From assembly GCA_900155495.1 (NCBI GenBank), contig FTLJ01000123.1, positions 1 to 64,000 on the forward strand: DNA of 64,000 nucleotides, given 5' to 3'. The stretch comes from Porogramme epimiltina. Its lineage: Eukaryota; Basidiomycota; Agaricomycetes; Polyporales; Polyporaceae. Both the position numbers and the translations under genes were made by a program. This document shows, one piece after another, positions 23,601-35,437 of the stretch. Numbering within the stretch: position 1 is the stretch's first letter; each line of letters opens with the position of its first letter. A model generated the notes under the pieces. It worked only from the letters and a program-made list of their open reading frames with translations. It was not told the origin of the DNA and made no database searches.

Positions 23601-23752
23601 GCTGGATATGCTACCGACTGAGCGCGGTGCATGTTCCACTCGACGACGGTGCTGAAGCGGCCAAGCAGTGCCGCACGCTCGGTATTGCTGGCGAGGACTG
23701 CAGCCATATGCGGGCAGCTCGCACCCGAGTTTGAGTCGCCTTCGTAGAACAT
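20617..23752 (-). CDS. UBP8: SAGA deubiquitinase Ubp8 / USP22-type
   Basis: Twelve exons: 23752-23588, 23524-23392, 23270-23145, 23087-22992, 22942-22767, 22710-22376, 22302-22236, 22113-22057, 21765-21602, 21355-21241, 20991-20969 and 20845-20617; 561 residues. It removes ubiquitin from histone H2B as part of SAGA. An N-terminal ZnF-UBP finger (CGVCNIALSRPYACLHC, HIKQHLQDTGHDFC, FCVECEDFVY) precedes the USP core: Cys box GLMNLGQTCFMN (Cys187), YAQQDAHEFF, a zinc pair CERCGN and CEKCGK, and His box EGQIDNGHYTCYAR (His468), then WYRYDDDK. Introns 4 (22943-22991) and 6 (22303-22375) both need GC donors (AAG|GCAAGT and CAG|GCAAGT). The C-terminus adds about 45 residues dominated by Lys, Arg and Glu. 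Confidence 0.93.
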
Positions 23753-24160
23753 GACCGGTGCAATGGGCAGAGGCTCCGAGGTCTGAGTGCGTGTGTCCCT
23801 TTAGACAATTAAGCGTGGCTGTGTTCCTAGTGAGCGTCGAGAGGAGACGGGAACAGAGGAGACCCGGGTGGTCTCGGTAGATACGTGAACCACTCAAACC
23901 GTCGCGGGGGCAAAAGCGCAAGACGAGTCCCGATCTGTCGACGCGTGCGCCTCACGTGGCTTTCAACGGGGGCGGGATCAAGACGCCATTCAGGCGCCCG
24001 TAATTGGTGGCGACGCGCGCGTTGAGCAAAGGAGCTCCCTGTCCTTTCTCTTTCTCCTCCCTGTATCCTACCTCGTCCCGGATTTCTCTTCCATACCACT
24101 TAATACTAGACTCAAGCACTTTACGACCCTTATAACGCCGTCACGTCTTCATCACTGCAA
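23753..24160. promoter_or_regulatory. Bidirectional promoter, UBP8 / HINT3-like gene
   Basis: A 408-bp gap between divergent start codons; the + side ends in a pyrimidine-rich leader. No named element. Confidence 0.5.
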
Positions 24161-25020
24161 ATGCGCTCGAACAACCCCAGCTGCTCAACGTTCACCGGAC
24201 ATACATCTCAGTCTCTTTTCCACTCTTCCCTCTTGTACTTTTTGAAGGCACTCTTCGGCCCACGACGCCCACAAATCACCGCAAAAACACTAGAAGACAT
24301 AGACGAGCAGTCAGTTCTGAATTCACACGTGTCATCGCATTCCGGCTGTATCTTCTGTGGCGCGTCAAAAGAGAATGGGTTCAATGTCATATGGGAGGTG
24401 TGGATGCCTGGCAACTCGTCGTGTCTGCTCATCATGTTGACTTTGGTCTTTAAGAACGATGATTACACAATGTTCACAGACATTAACCCCTCATCTGAGC
24501 ATCACTTGCAGCTCATTCCTAAAAGGCATATAGGTGAGTATATGCGCCCTTTTAGTCACTGCAACGCCGATTGACAGCCTTATCGTTCAGAGAATGTCAA
24601 AGTCTTGTGCCCATCCGACGCTGAAATGGGTAATATTGACTTTGAAACAACATTCGCGGACGACGGCTCATTAGAATGTATTGGCTACAGTGAAAGAGAT
24701 GATCGAAATTGCTCATACCGTATTGGACATGATGGATGTTCCTCCCAACTTAAGACGGTTAGTTTCCCTGCTCTATATAGTCCCCAATCTGATCGCTTTG
24801 TCTCCGTAGGCTAGGGTTCCACATACCTCCATATATCTCCGTGCCTCACCTCCATATGCATGTTCAAGCACTTCCATATCGTTCTTTCCTTCGCCGTCTC
24901 AAGTATCCTGTTGCTGCTGGCAGAAAGGGCTACGCTAAGGGCCTTAGCTGGTTTGCTGAAGCAGAACAGACAGTTCGCTTGTTAGAGAAGGGTGCACAGG
25001 TCCGCATACTGCCTTGTTGA
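24161..25020 (+). CDS. HIT-family protein, HINT3-like
   Basis: Five exons: 24161-24397, 24455-24533, 24591-24629, 24691-24757 and 24810-25020; 210 residues. The HIT core starts with GCIFCGAS, then WENDDYTMFTDINPSSEHHL, PKRHIENVKVL and the active-site motif PHLHMHVQ (His154-His156-His158, H-phi-H-phi-H). The order and the FHIPPY segment before the triad match animal HINT3, a nucleotidyl hydrolase or transferase acting on phosphoramidates or adenylates. The first 60 residues are an extra N-terminal extension without a clear domain; FLKALFGPRR could be a short amphipathic helix. The physiological substrate is unknown. ATG 24161 is the first in-frame start. Confidence 0.88.
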
Positions 25021-26734
25021 GCATTCCCCTGACCCTGCGATGTAGAGTATTCTAATACGTGCACTATTATACACTATCTTCCATACCATCCCACCCACAC
25101 GCACCGGCGTGGTCCACGTACCCGTGGGTGCACTTCCCATAGACCGAGGGCCCGTGTCATGTGGACCACTGTGAAGCGCGGTTCATGCTGGGACTACCTC
25201 GAAGATACCTGGATGGATCCGCGAACACCACGTAGAGAAGGTACCCCGCAAGTGCTTTCCGTCTCAAGCGCGGAGTTTTGTGAGTCTCCTTCACACAGAT
25301 CGCTATTGCGCGTAGGAGATTGAGTACCGAGTTCAGGTCTTGTCTCACCACCGTCCGTTGCCTCCGAGTCTGAGCGCTGGTTGTCCACCACTCTGACCGC
25401 TAACGATTGCTCTGGCATGGTTATAAATATCGCAACAGGGCTGCTGGTGAGAGGATATGAACTTCTAATTATGTACGTTCCGTCGACGGAAGCCCAGATG
25501 CATGGGAAGCCGTCGGAAGGCTTACCCAAACCTACGGGGCTACGTGAGCAGGTGATAGCTGTGCCCCTGCGCCACCAAGCGATCTAGCTCAACCATTTTC
25601 TATGGAGCACTTAAGCCTCTGACGATGCTGTAACTGCCAAGTAACTGCGTCATTTCCCCTTTCAGCGTACTACGTTAGAGGTCAGTGGCATCTTGCGGCC
25701 TGTACGAGATGCTTGAACTGATGCGATAACAGCGAAGCTCGAGAGAAGCACGTATCCGAGTTCCCCTGGCGCCCTTCGGCGCGGCCTTCTCTGCCCCGAC
25801 GTCGAACAGATCGCGAGGGATGTGAATGTGACCTACTCGAGCAGCCACGAGTCTTACCCCATTTTCGGTCCCGCCGTGGCATATCGCGACGTCACGCGAG
25901 ACGGCAGGGCCTCCCGAATATCCGGCACCTCGATCCCCAGGACGCGGAGCATCAAATGGTCGATGGCTACGTCTCCCAAACGGCCCGTAGTACACGCCCA
26001 TGTCCCGAGCATGAGGAGCACACGTACGGCAAAATCTCCGTCGGGCATCGCAATCTCACTGGAAATACGTGCCGCGGTCAAGCCGTCTCACGTCGATGGT
26101 GAAGAAGCGACGGTGAGCCTCGGTGGAATTGTCTCTTTGCCTCTTTTTGCTGACTACCTGCCCGGCATGTCGCGTACAGTGGCGTCAGTGTTCGAGACGC
26201 GTCGCGCAAGCTCAGCGCCCCTCTGGCGCCATGGCTAAAACCAACACAGCAGCCGGGGTGACGGTGTCGCCCGCTTGGTGTCTTATGACCGATCCCGCGG
26301 CCACCGTAGGTGCCTGCACTGGGCGAGTTGCTCCCATCTTCATGACCGCACAATCATACCACGTTTGGTCAGCTAGAAGCTTCGTGTACGCGACTCCACC
26401 CTCGATTCCACTACCCTATCACAGGCCACGGATTACGCTCGAGAACGTCAACTAGAGATCCGTCTCAGATCCTTTCGACGGCCGGAGAAGGACCGGCCGA
26501 AAATGGACCGCTTGTTGTAGCAAGTCCAGTCGACGCGGCGGCCTATACCTGCTATGGACCGCTCACCGGGCTGTATGCTCAAGCTACAGAAGCCGAGAGC
26601 TCAATCGGCATGTGCGTGTGCTCTCCTACACTTACTCATCCGGAGACGGACGCCAAGTTTGAAGCGGTAGGAGGTATAAAAACCCTACCTACAGCCACCA
26701 AACTGCAGGAAGCCACATCCTGCTCATACTCGCC
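25021..26734. other. 1.7-kb intergenic region
   Basis: Holds the oxalate decarboxylase promoter at its right end. Several open frames on both strands (25194-25529 minus, 25822-26238 plus, 25854-26081 minus) are long for random DNA but carry no motif I recognise and do not chain into a gene; a degraded gene is possible. Confidence 0.4.
26675..26681 (+). promoter_or_regulatory. TATA box of the oxalate decarboxylase gene
   Basis: TATAAAA 54-60 bp upstream of the ATG at 26735. A strong TATA box fits an inducible secreted enzyme. Confidence 0.65.
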
Positions 26735-29180
26735 ATGGCCCGCGTTCTCCTCCCGCTCGCTGCGTCGCTGTTGTTCACCCAGACAGCATTCGGCGCACCT
26801 GCCTCGGCTAGTGCGGCGGCGAAGGGTCCAGCCTCGTCTGCGCTCTCGGCGGCGCCTGCATTCGAGACCGTGCCTCTCGCCACCGATAACTCCAACGACA
26901 TCCTGTGGCTGCCCGACACGAACACCATCCCGCAGGCCATCCGCGGCTCTCTCGGGGGCAGCATTCTTGGCCCCTCCAACCTCGCCCTCGACCGGCAAAA
27001 CGCCGACTTCCTCGCCCCACCAACCACCGACGCCGGCACAGTGTACGCGAGCACATCACGTCCCCACCCATCATAAACCCGACTGACCTTTTTTCTGACA
27101 GTGGAAACGCCAAGTGGCCCTTCAGTCTCAGCCACAACCGGCTTCAGACCGGCGGTTGGGCGAGACAGGAAAACCGTACGTGTCCTCGTGTCCCCCCTGG
27201 CCGCTCGGGCGCTCCGCCGTCTCGTAACACGATGTTCACATCATATTTGCGTCGTAGAGGCCGTCATGCCCATCGCGGGATGTAAGTCTCGAGTCTGCCT
27301 ATACATAGATGCGGCCAACTTAATTCCAATGCAGCCATGGCCGGGGTGGATATGCGGCTGGAAGCCGGCGCGATCCGGTTAGTGCACGATCCGTGTCCTT
27401 TCCCCCTTTCCCCTCCCGTTTTGCGTTCCGCAGCCTGAGCTTCTCTTCTCCCGGGCCCCGGCTGATCCAATGCCTATAGGGAGCTACACTGGCACAGTAC
27501 TGCGGAGGTCCGTCTCACGTTCTGATGGTATGGATGAAAGTATTGAGGGCTGACGGGCTACTGACGTTATAGTGGGCGTATATTATGAAGGTACATGAAC
27601 TCTGTCATCGAGCGTCTGAAAGATGCTCATGATCGCTTTAGGGCTCTGTGCAAGTGTCAGCCATCAACTCTGATGGCCAGAACTTCTTGGGCACAGTGGT
27701 AAGTTTGAATCATCGAGGACTGGCAGTAATAGCTCACGTGTTCATTCCTTCAGGGGCCTGGGGATCTCTGGTACTTCCCACCTGGCATCCCTCACAGCCT
27801 ACAGGCTACGGCTGATGATCCGGATGGTGCTGAGTTCCTGCTTGTGAGCTCAAAGATATAGTACAACATATAAGACATGCTTACCAAGGGCTGGAACAGG
27901 TGTTTGATGACGGCGCCTTCAGCGAGGACTCAACCTTCTTGGTAGGCCCTATTTGGAAAGCAGCCTACTTTATGTTCCTATTCACTAACAACAACGCCTG
28001 CACAGCTAACTGATTGGCTTTCCCATGTCCCGAAGGACGTGATCGCCAAAAACTTCCAGACGAGTCTGTCCGCCTTCGATCACATTCCCGCCCAGCAGCT
28101 ATACATATTCCCAAGTGGTATGTCTGCCTACACATAGATTTCCAAGTCCGCGAACAGAAGCTAAATATGAATGTGCACCTCTATGACATTCGCAGCCCCA
28201 CCTGCGGATAACGCGCAGGCACCGACTAGCCCGCAGGGCACTGTCCCGAACCCCTTCACGTTCGCCCTCTCCAAGGTCAATGCGACCCAATTCTCTGGAG
28301 GCACTTTCAAGGTTGTCGATCAGACGACGTTCACCGCGGCTACTGCTATTTCCGCTGCGGAGGTTACAGTAGAGCCCGGTGCGATGAGGTGAGCGAAGGC
28401 GCTTATATGTGTACTTTCTTTAACCCCGCACTAACGCTGCACGCAGGGAGCTTCATGTAAGTCGACGGATATCCACGTGGCTTTCATCGGGTTGAAGGCA
28501 CTCACGGCTCACCGCTACCCACTCACATAGTGGCATCCCACCCAAGACGAATGGACCTTCTATATGTATGTTCCGCTCCGGCCCCGAGATACAATCTCGC
28601 TGACGACCTCCGTTCCCCCGTGTCGTTGTGTGCCTGCAGTGGCGGCGAAGCACGGGTCACGCTCTTTGCCTCGAGTGGGAACGCACGGACGTTTGACTTC
28701 CAGGTGCGCACCGCCTCTCTCTTGCCTCGATCTAACCGATCTACCGGTGCTGAAGGCGGGCCTGCCTCTTATTCAGGCCGGAGATGTCGGATTCGTCCCC
28801 GCATCATTCGGTAAGCACCCACTAGACAACCTATAACGTTTTCCGCGAGGTTGACAGTCAACTTCTAGGCCATTACGTAGAGAACATTGGAAACACGACA
28901 CTACATTTCTTGGAGATCTTCAACTCCGGTGTGTTTTGTGCCCTCTTTCCTCGAATCTGCCCGTTGACCGTCGATTCTGGTTAGGTCACGTGCAAGATAT
29001 CAGTCTAAGCCAAGTACGTCGCCTCGCACCTACGTCTACGTCGCAAATACTGACCTAACTGGCTCACAGTGGCTCGCGTTGACTCCACCTGCCTTGGTGA
29101 AAGCTCACCTTGACCTTGATGATGCGACCATTAGCAAACTCAGCAAGACGAAGCCTGTCATCGTATCCGGGTCGCAGTGA
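26735..29180 (+). CDS. Secreted bicupin oxalate decarboxylase
   Basis: Eighteen exons give 443 residues: 26735-27042, 27102-27175, 27258-27281, 27335-27377, 27480-27507, 27573-27590, 27642-27698, 27754-27843, 27900-27941, 28006-28117, 28196-28388, 28447-28456, 28531-28565, 28640-28703, 28777-28810, 28869-28928, 28985-29013 and 29070-29180. It converts oxalate to formate and CO2 with Mn. A signal peptide (MARVLLPLAASLLFTQTAFG) precedes two cupins. Cupin 1 metal ligands are His153, His155, Glu159 (ELHWHSTAEW) and His198 (GIPHS). Cupin 2 ligands are His333, His335, Glu340 (LHWHPTQDEW) and His379 (FGHYV). The lid residues SEDST (222-226) resemble the SENST lid of bacterial oxalate decarboxylase and argue against oxalate oxidase. 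Fungi use it to limit external oxalate. All junctions are GT-AG; exon 12 is 10 nt. Confidence 0.93.
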
Positions 29181-29553
29181 TTACTTTGACACTATTATTA
29201 TGAATAGCTGCCCGAGGTACCCGTTTGAGGGACCTGGTTGTAGTTTTCTGCGAAGCCTTTTGACGGTCATAACATGTATGTATGTACAATGACTAGTCCC
29301 CCTTTATCACTATGGCATACGACGATTCTTCGACAAACATGAGCACGCAATTCACAGCCTGGTGAACCCATATATGCGTGAAAATAGAGCGTCACTGGGA
29401 CGGTTCACTGTCCACGAAGAGTGGGTATCCCATAGAAAGAATCCATATGAACGGGTATCATACGAAAGTACAAAGAAAGCTACATGATGAAGATACAACG
29501 TAACATTCCAAAAATACAGCATATCAGAAAATGTCCAGGATCATACGGTACTA
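29181..29553. other. Convergent 3' intergenic region
   Basis: A/T-richer than its surroundings, between the oxalate decarboxylase (+) and the large disordered gene (-). No further feature. Confidence 0.55.
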
Positions 29554-32500
29554 CTACTTGTTCTTTTTGCTGGCGCGTTGCCTTTGCCTCTTCTGTTTCC
29601 GCTTTTCCGCCGCTGACAAGCCCTCAGTAGACAAGGTACCACTGTCGCCCTACCAGCACCCATTAAGTATCAAGGACTGATCTCATACAAATGGGATCGA
29701 ATGACGTACCTCGGTCGCAGTGTCGTTACCAAGCGTATCGTTGTCTGTGGGACTGATGGGCGTCGTCGGGGAAGAAGCATCTGAAGGCGTGGTGGGCGTC
29801 GCCAATTGGCTGTGGTCTCCGTCTCCACTAGCGGAGGCAAGGATCGCCTGCGTACGCAGCCTGTCTCGGGCCGGCTTGTCCTTGTTCTTGCCCTTCTGCC
29901 GCGGCGACCGCTGGTCCCCTGAATCGTCCGCGTCCGATCCACCCTCCTCTCGCCTCTCCCGCGCCGCCTTCTCGCGCTCGTGCTGAATCACCGTCCATCC
30001 AAGAGGTGTGTTATCGTCGTCATCGTCCGGGTCCTGGGGCGCGCTGCTCAGTGCGCGCGCGTCCCCGTCGGCACCGCTCTCGCCAGCGTCTGTGGTGGCG
30101 TCGACGATCACGGGGTCGTCGGCGGGCTCGGTGTCGGCGGACTCTGAGCGTTCGACCGACCCCAGGGCTTGCGCCGCCGACTGGGAAGCTTGCGGACCCG
30201 CCGGTTCGTTCGACGACTCCTCAGGCGCGGGGGGCGTTTGTTGGGCGTCCGTCGCGTCTGGCGGGTTCGAGTTTGACGGAGCGGGAGGAGGCTCCGTCAA
30301 ACAGCTGTCGCTCATGGCCTGCGACAGCCCTTCCTGGACCGCCGCCTCAGTCGTCTTGTCGGAATCCAGAACGGCAGGGGGAGTGGGGTCGGATTCGGAA
30401 GGCGGCGGCGTCTGTTCTTGCTGAGGCGGGGGCTGGGACTGCTCCTGCTGCTCCTGCTGCCGCTCTTGCGCCTGCTCTTGCGCCTGTTCGGGCTCGGGCT
30501 CGGGCTCCTGTTCCTGCCCCTCCTTCTGCTTCTTGCCCTGTCGTCGCCTACTCGACCCGCCAGAGCGCTGCCGCTGCCTCTCCTCTTGCATCTGCTGGAG
30601 GCGCGGGCGAGGAGGCTGTCGCGGCTGCTGCTGCTGTTGTTGTTGTTGCTGACCAGGTACTTGCTTTGGGTTCGGCGGCGTCGTACTCGGGCGCTGATCG
30701 AACACCCCCGTCGACGGCGGCGCGTACGGCGAGGGGACCGACTTCGTCTGGCCCCACGTGACGGCAGCTGGGCGCGGGGCCAGCTCCAGCGCGCGTTCCT
30801 GCGACGAGTTGCGCGTCGCGGGACTCGACGCCGACCCCCATATGGAGGAAAACGCCTTCGCCGCGCCACCCAGGGTCCATTTCGACGGCCCCGTCTCTGT
30901 ACTTGCGGAGCGCGGGGGGTTGGGCGGGCGGTGCTGCATCGGATTGCTTTGGGACGGGAACGCGGTGTGGGGGCCCTGCGCCAGAGACGGGAACGCGGTG
31001 TTGATCGGAGGGAGGGACTTCTCAGGACTAGGGGAGCTACGGACGAGGGGCGGCGCTGAGACCCCCGCGCCGTGCGGGCCCTGGCGGCGAAGGACGCGCG
31101 AACTTTCGGACGGAGGGCTGCGCTCCCGCGACGAGCCGGCAGACGATCCCGTCTCCGGGGTGCTGAGGGGCGGCGTCATTCCCTCCGGTGATGAGAAGCG
31201 GTTCGCGCCTTGCCCGACGATGAGCATCTCCTGGCCGGAAGCGAGGGTCACCGTGGGCGAGGCGGGCCCGGGGTCTGTGGTAGCGGCCGTACTCGTGTGA
31301 AGCGGAACTACCATCAGCTCGGAGGACGATGAGTCCTGGGGTGCGATGGAGCCGGAGGTCGTAGACTGGAGGTCAGGAGGGGTCGTCGCATCGTCGGAGG
31401 CGGCCTTCGAGGTGTCGGGCGTGGGACCGGGCGTGTCGGCGGCGGGCGCGGGCGCGTCGGTAGTAGACTTGGAGGCTTCGGCGTCCGCGACAGGGGTAGA
31501 GCTACTGTTCTCCTCTTGCGACTGCTGAGAGGCCTTCTCCTCACTCGTCGGTTCGGCCTCCGCCTCCGCGGGCGACTTCTCCGCTGACTGCGACTCCGTG
31601 TCGACACGATCCGTCAACTCGGACTCCGGATTCGACTCGGTAGAGGGCTCCTGGGAACGATCCTCACCAGGGGTCTCAACCGCGACCGTTTCAGGCTGAA
31701 CAGGCTCGGGCTCCTTTACCGCCTCCGCCTGCTCACCCTTCGGTTGTTCGACCGCATCAGTCGTGCCTTCCCTCGACTCGCTATCACCTTCCGTCGTCCC
31801 TGCCGTGGTCTCAGCCGCGTCTGTCTCCGTAACCTCCTCGCCTTGCGTCTCCTTTGCGCCAGGCGCCTCGGTGTCCAGCACTTCGTGCACGTCGGGCTTG
31901 AGCGTGGCGGGCGGCGGGCGCGGCGTCAGGTCGCTCGCGTGGTTCGCTGGGAGCTGCGAGGCGGGCGCGCGGGGTGTCGCGTCGTTGGCGGGGGCAGGAG
32001 CGGGCTCCTGGTGCTTTTCCTGCTTTTCCGGCAGCGCAGGTGGTTGGTCCTGCTCGCCAGCGGGGTCTGGCTGGCATTCGGGGGCAGGAGCGGAATCGGC
32101 GACCTCAGGAGCGGGGGCTGAGGCGGAGGTGGACTCGGACTTGGACGTGGACTCGAGCGTGGATGCGGATTCGTCGGTGCTTTCGGTGTCTGGGCTAGCG
32201 GTGGCGGGCGTCGAGGTGGAGGATTCGGCGGCCGGCTCGGCGGTTTGTTCAGCGAGGTTTTTGGCAGCAGGGGAAGAAGGGGCGTCCTCAGGCGACAGCG
32301 CATCGGGCGCGGGGGATGTCTCATCAACCTCGACTTCTCCGTCGGCGTCCTCGGTGCCCTCCGGAGCATCCGTGGTGGCGGGCTCGACAGGGGTCTTGGG
32401 AGGGTCGACGTCGGCATCCTGCTGAAGCTCCGGGTCCTGCTGAGAGCCCTCGGGCTCCTCCACCGTCGCCTGGGCCTCCTCGCGGCTCTCCACACCTTCA

Positions 32501-33699
32501 TCCCCTTCGCGAGGATCACGCTCCGGCGGAGGCGTGGGCGGCTGCACCTCGACGGTCTCGCCGCTATCGGCCTCACCCTCGGTGCCGTCAGGCGCGGCCG
32601 AAGTCGCCTCATGATCGTCGGCCGAAGGCGCGTCAGGGGCGGGGGAGGGATCCGCGGAAGGCGAAGGCGAAGGCGAGGGCGAGGGCGCCTCCTGCTCCGG
32701 GCGGTTATCCGCAGGCGGCGGCGCGTGTTCCTCGGTAGGATCCGCGGCGCCGGTTTCGGTCGCGAGCGGCGGGACGTCCTCCTCCCCGTACGAAGCGTAA
32801 TCCGAGCTGGAGGGTGAGGACGGGGCCTCCTCGGGGGGAGAGGCGCGATGATCCGCGGGCTGTGAGGGTTCGGCGGGGGGTTCCGGCTCGCCGGGGGCTG
32901 CTGCGGTAGGGTCGGGCGGAGTGGCGGGCTGTGGGGCGTCGTCGAAATTGGTAAGGTCGTCCTCCGTGCGCGCGCTCTCCGTGGAGTTGACCGGGTGGGA
33001 CTGAGGCGCTGCGTCCGCGTCCGCGCCGGCGTTGAGATCGAGACCGAGACCGAGACTAGCATCGTCTTGTGTTGCGGCGGGTGCCTCGGAGGCGTCGGTT
33101 TGTTGGGGTTCTCCGAAGGCCTCACCGAGATCGTCGTCCAGCGCCCACTCACTGACTACGCTCTCCGCGACGTCTTCGTCCTCCTCCGGCTCGGGCTCTT
33201 CCGGCAAAGGCGGCGATGCGGGTGATGGTGGGCGCGGGGGCGGAGGTCTTGCGAGGTCTTCGGAAAGCCGCCTGACATGCTTCACCCGCGGAGTAGTGGG
33301 AGATACGGCGGGTTGGATGCTCTGCGCGAGCTGGAGCACGAGCTCCCGAAGAGAGTCAGTGGCGACCAACCTGGTAGATCGAAACGCGTAAGATTCGAGA
33401 TCGGTGGCGGGGCACTCCTGCATGCATGACGTACGATGATAGTTGCTCGTGGTCTGCCTGAAGGTACCAGAGCGCACGAGGAGTGAGACGGTGGGCTTCA
33501 ATGAGGTCCGATAGAAGCTGGGCATCCGCGGATGCGTAGTGTGATTGCACATGGGAGAGCAGATCTTGGTCTAGCCAGTTTGAAGGGTCCCGCTAATGTG
33601 CGTGAAGGTGAGCGGCAGCGGCACAGGAGACTTAGAAGCACTTACAGGAAGGCCCTTGTCACGACTCCTGTGGGTCTCTATCCTTGGTGCGCGCTGCAT
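29554..33699 (-). CDS. Large low-complexity, probably disordered protein
   Basis: I do not recognise it. Exon 1 is 33699-33646 (MQRAPRIETHRSRDKGLP). Exon 2 starts at 33592 with NWLDQDLLSHVQSHY and a helical segment up to about 33371-33430. A long frame then runs to 29710 and a last exon 29649-29554 ends with a basic tail KRKQKRQRQRASKKNK. The protein is about 1,330 residues and is dominated by Pro, Glu, Ser, Ala and Thr, with a nine-Gln run, a Ser-Pro repeat and a Lys/Arg/Glu-rich block. The link between exon 2 and the long frame needs a frame change. A 40-nt intron (33331-33370, GT-AG, with a CTGAC branch-like site) would solve it but drops an alternative helical frame, so this junction is unsure. 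The basic tail suggests nuclear or RNA contact (inference). Confidence 0.65.
30625..30651 (-). repeat. CAG/CAA repeat coding nine glutamines
   Basis: Nine consecutive Gln codons (CAG and CAA mixed) on the minus strand within the disordered gene. Such tracts vary in length between strains. Confidence 0.85.
32659..32687 (-). repeat. Hexanucleotide repeat coding Ser-Pro
   Basis: About five GGCGAA/GGCGAG units on the + strand; the minus strand reads alternating Ser and Pro codons inside the disordered gene. Confidence 0.75.
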
Positions 33700-35437
33700 A
33701 GCGGATGCGAGTGGTGGCCACACACTGAGATTGTTGAGTGAGTTGGGTTTACGAGCTAACACAGGATTGTGTCAATAGACGCTCACCTGAAGCCACTAGG
33801 GCGGGGGGAGTAGAGTTCGGAAGGCGATCTCGACGACCCAAGGGGAGTGTTCGCGAGGAATCGCGGGGAAAGAAGTGTTAAGCTCATTGTGTGGTGGCGA
33901 AGCAGGCTTGAGTTCGTTGCGGGTGCTCAAAGGCGAATGGCAGGTCAGGGGGGACGGCGCACGGGGTCGTGTGCGCAAAGGGCGGAGGGGCGGGCGCGGG
34001 ATGGCGGAGAAGGGTGCGTGTGTGAGGAGAAAGCAGTAGGACGCAGCGGGAGGAGAGATAGCGGGTTATGAAGGCGGCCGCGGACGCTGCCGCAGCTGGA
34101 GGGCCTCGCCACGATGTGTGGAGGCCACGCACGCCTCGGGCACGCTGCATGAGAACGTCGAGGGACTAAAGCGGGAAGGGACGAGGACATTAACGATCTG
34201 GACAGCGCGGCCTCGCGAGGCTCTGCTGCCGCACCTTGCTACGGCCCAGTGTCGATGAACTCTAATCTTCAGAGCCAACTGACACGCCGGGCGGCCTTGT
34301 TATCGTCCCTTGCATCTTTCCTTCAACAACCCAGCATCCACCCATAGCCCCCTCGCGCCTCCGCCTCTTCTGGTGGCCCAATGCTGTCCATCGCGGTGCT
34401 TGCTGTTTGCTGGTGGTGTCGGGGAGGGGCCGGGCAGCTGGCCGGGGGCGATGATTTGCATTCGGTCCGTGGAACAATGGAGGGGCTACGGTGGGATATG
34501 AGATGGATATCGAGAAGCCGCGGCGGCTAGATCCGCCAGAAGCCGCGCAGAGGAACTGCAGCAGCAAGCCCCAGTCTGCTGATCTCGGAGAGTAGCGCAA
34601 AAGCAAGAGAGAGGCGCAGAGCTGGCGGTGAAAAAAGTGTGCAGGGGTGTTACGTGAAGCGAGGACGTTGGGGAGGGGCGTGGCCTGGTGTGGCGGGGCG
34701 AGGCGAAGGATCGGCTGCGCGACTCTCGACCCCGACGCGCCGCCGCCCCGCTGATCGTCCGTCGTCCAGATATCCGTCCGTCTTCTCTCGCGCCTCCTCC
34801 CTCGCGCGCTGCTGCTGCGATGTCTCCGTCGAGCTCCTTCCATCCTATCGACCGCTGTCCGCCGATCTACTCGTCCTATCTGACAAACTGGCTCAGCAGC
34901 GCCCCCCTGCGCAAAAAAAACTTAGATGTCTTCGTCCGCCGGCGCGGGCGCAGCCATGGCTACCATGCGCTCACCATGTTCCGAAGTTAATTTCCGCCCC
35001 TCGTGGGCACCCATCCCGCGAGGCGGCACATATCAAGGGACTGCACTGGCTCAGCCGCGATGCCCCCGGAGGTAGGGCTCTGCCGTCTCACAATTCGGTC
35101 TGGGCTGGCTGACATTTCTCGCAGACCTCCGTAGACCCCGCCAGCCACACTTGCTGGGCGCACGCATACAAGCAGGGTCTTCCGACACGCGGGTCTCTGC
35201 GGCACCTGTCTAGGCGGCAACCAAGTCACCATGACCAGCGTTCTCTCTGCGGTGACCCATCTCTTAAACAGGAGCCCGACGACCCCGCCCCATCCGCCTC
35301 CAGTCTTCGTGGGCCGCAGCGGGCGCAGGGGTGGCGGGGGCACCGGGGCCCTTTCCGGTGGATCGCCTTTGCGTTCACAGGAGACGTCGTGCATATGGAA
35401 TTCCACCGGTAGCTACCTTACTATTTCAGCATTATAG
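33700..35437. other. Promoter and unresolved 5' exons
   Basis: Divergent gap between two disordered-protein genes. It must contain both promoters and the missing 5' exon(s) of the + gene. Candidate first exons start at ATG 34926 or ATG 35060, but I could not join either in phase to 35438. Confidence 0.45.

Noticed and set aside
25194..26455. Candidate intron-rich gene between the HIT gene and the oxalate decarboxylase
   Set aside because: Fragments on both strands have a coding-like look, but I could not chain them and recognise no family.
30006..32817. Long open frames on the plus strand (for example 31763-32425 and 30006-30761)
   Set aside because: They are antisense shadows of the disordered minus-strand gene; repeated GC-rich codons open all frames. 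They lack splice signals and motifs of their own.
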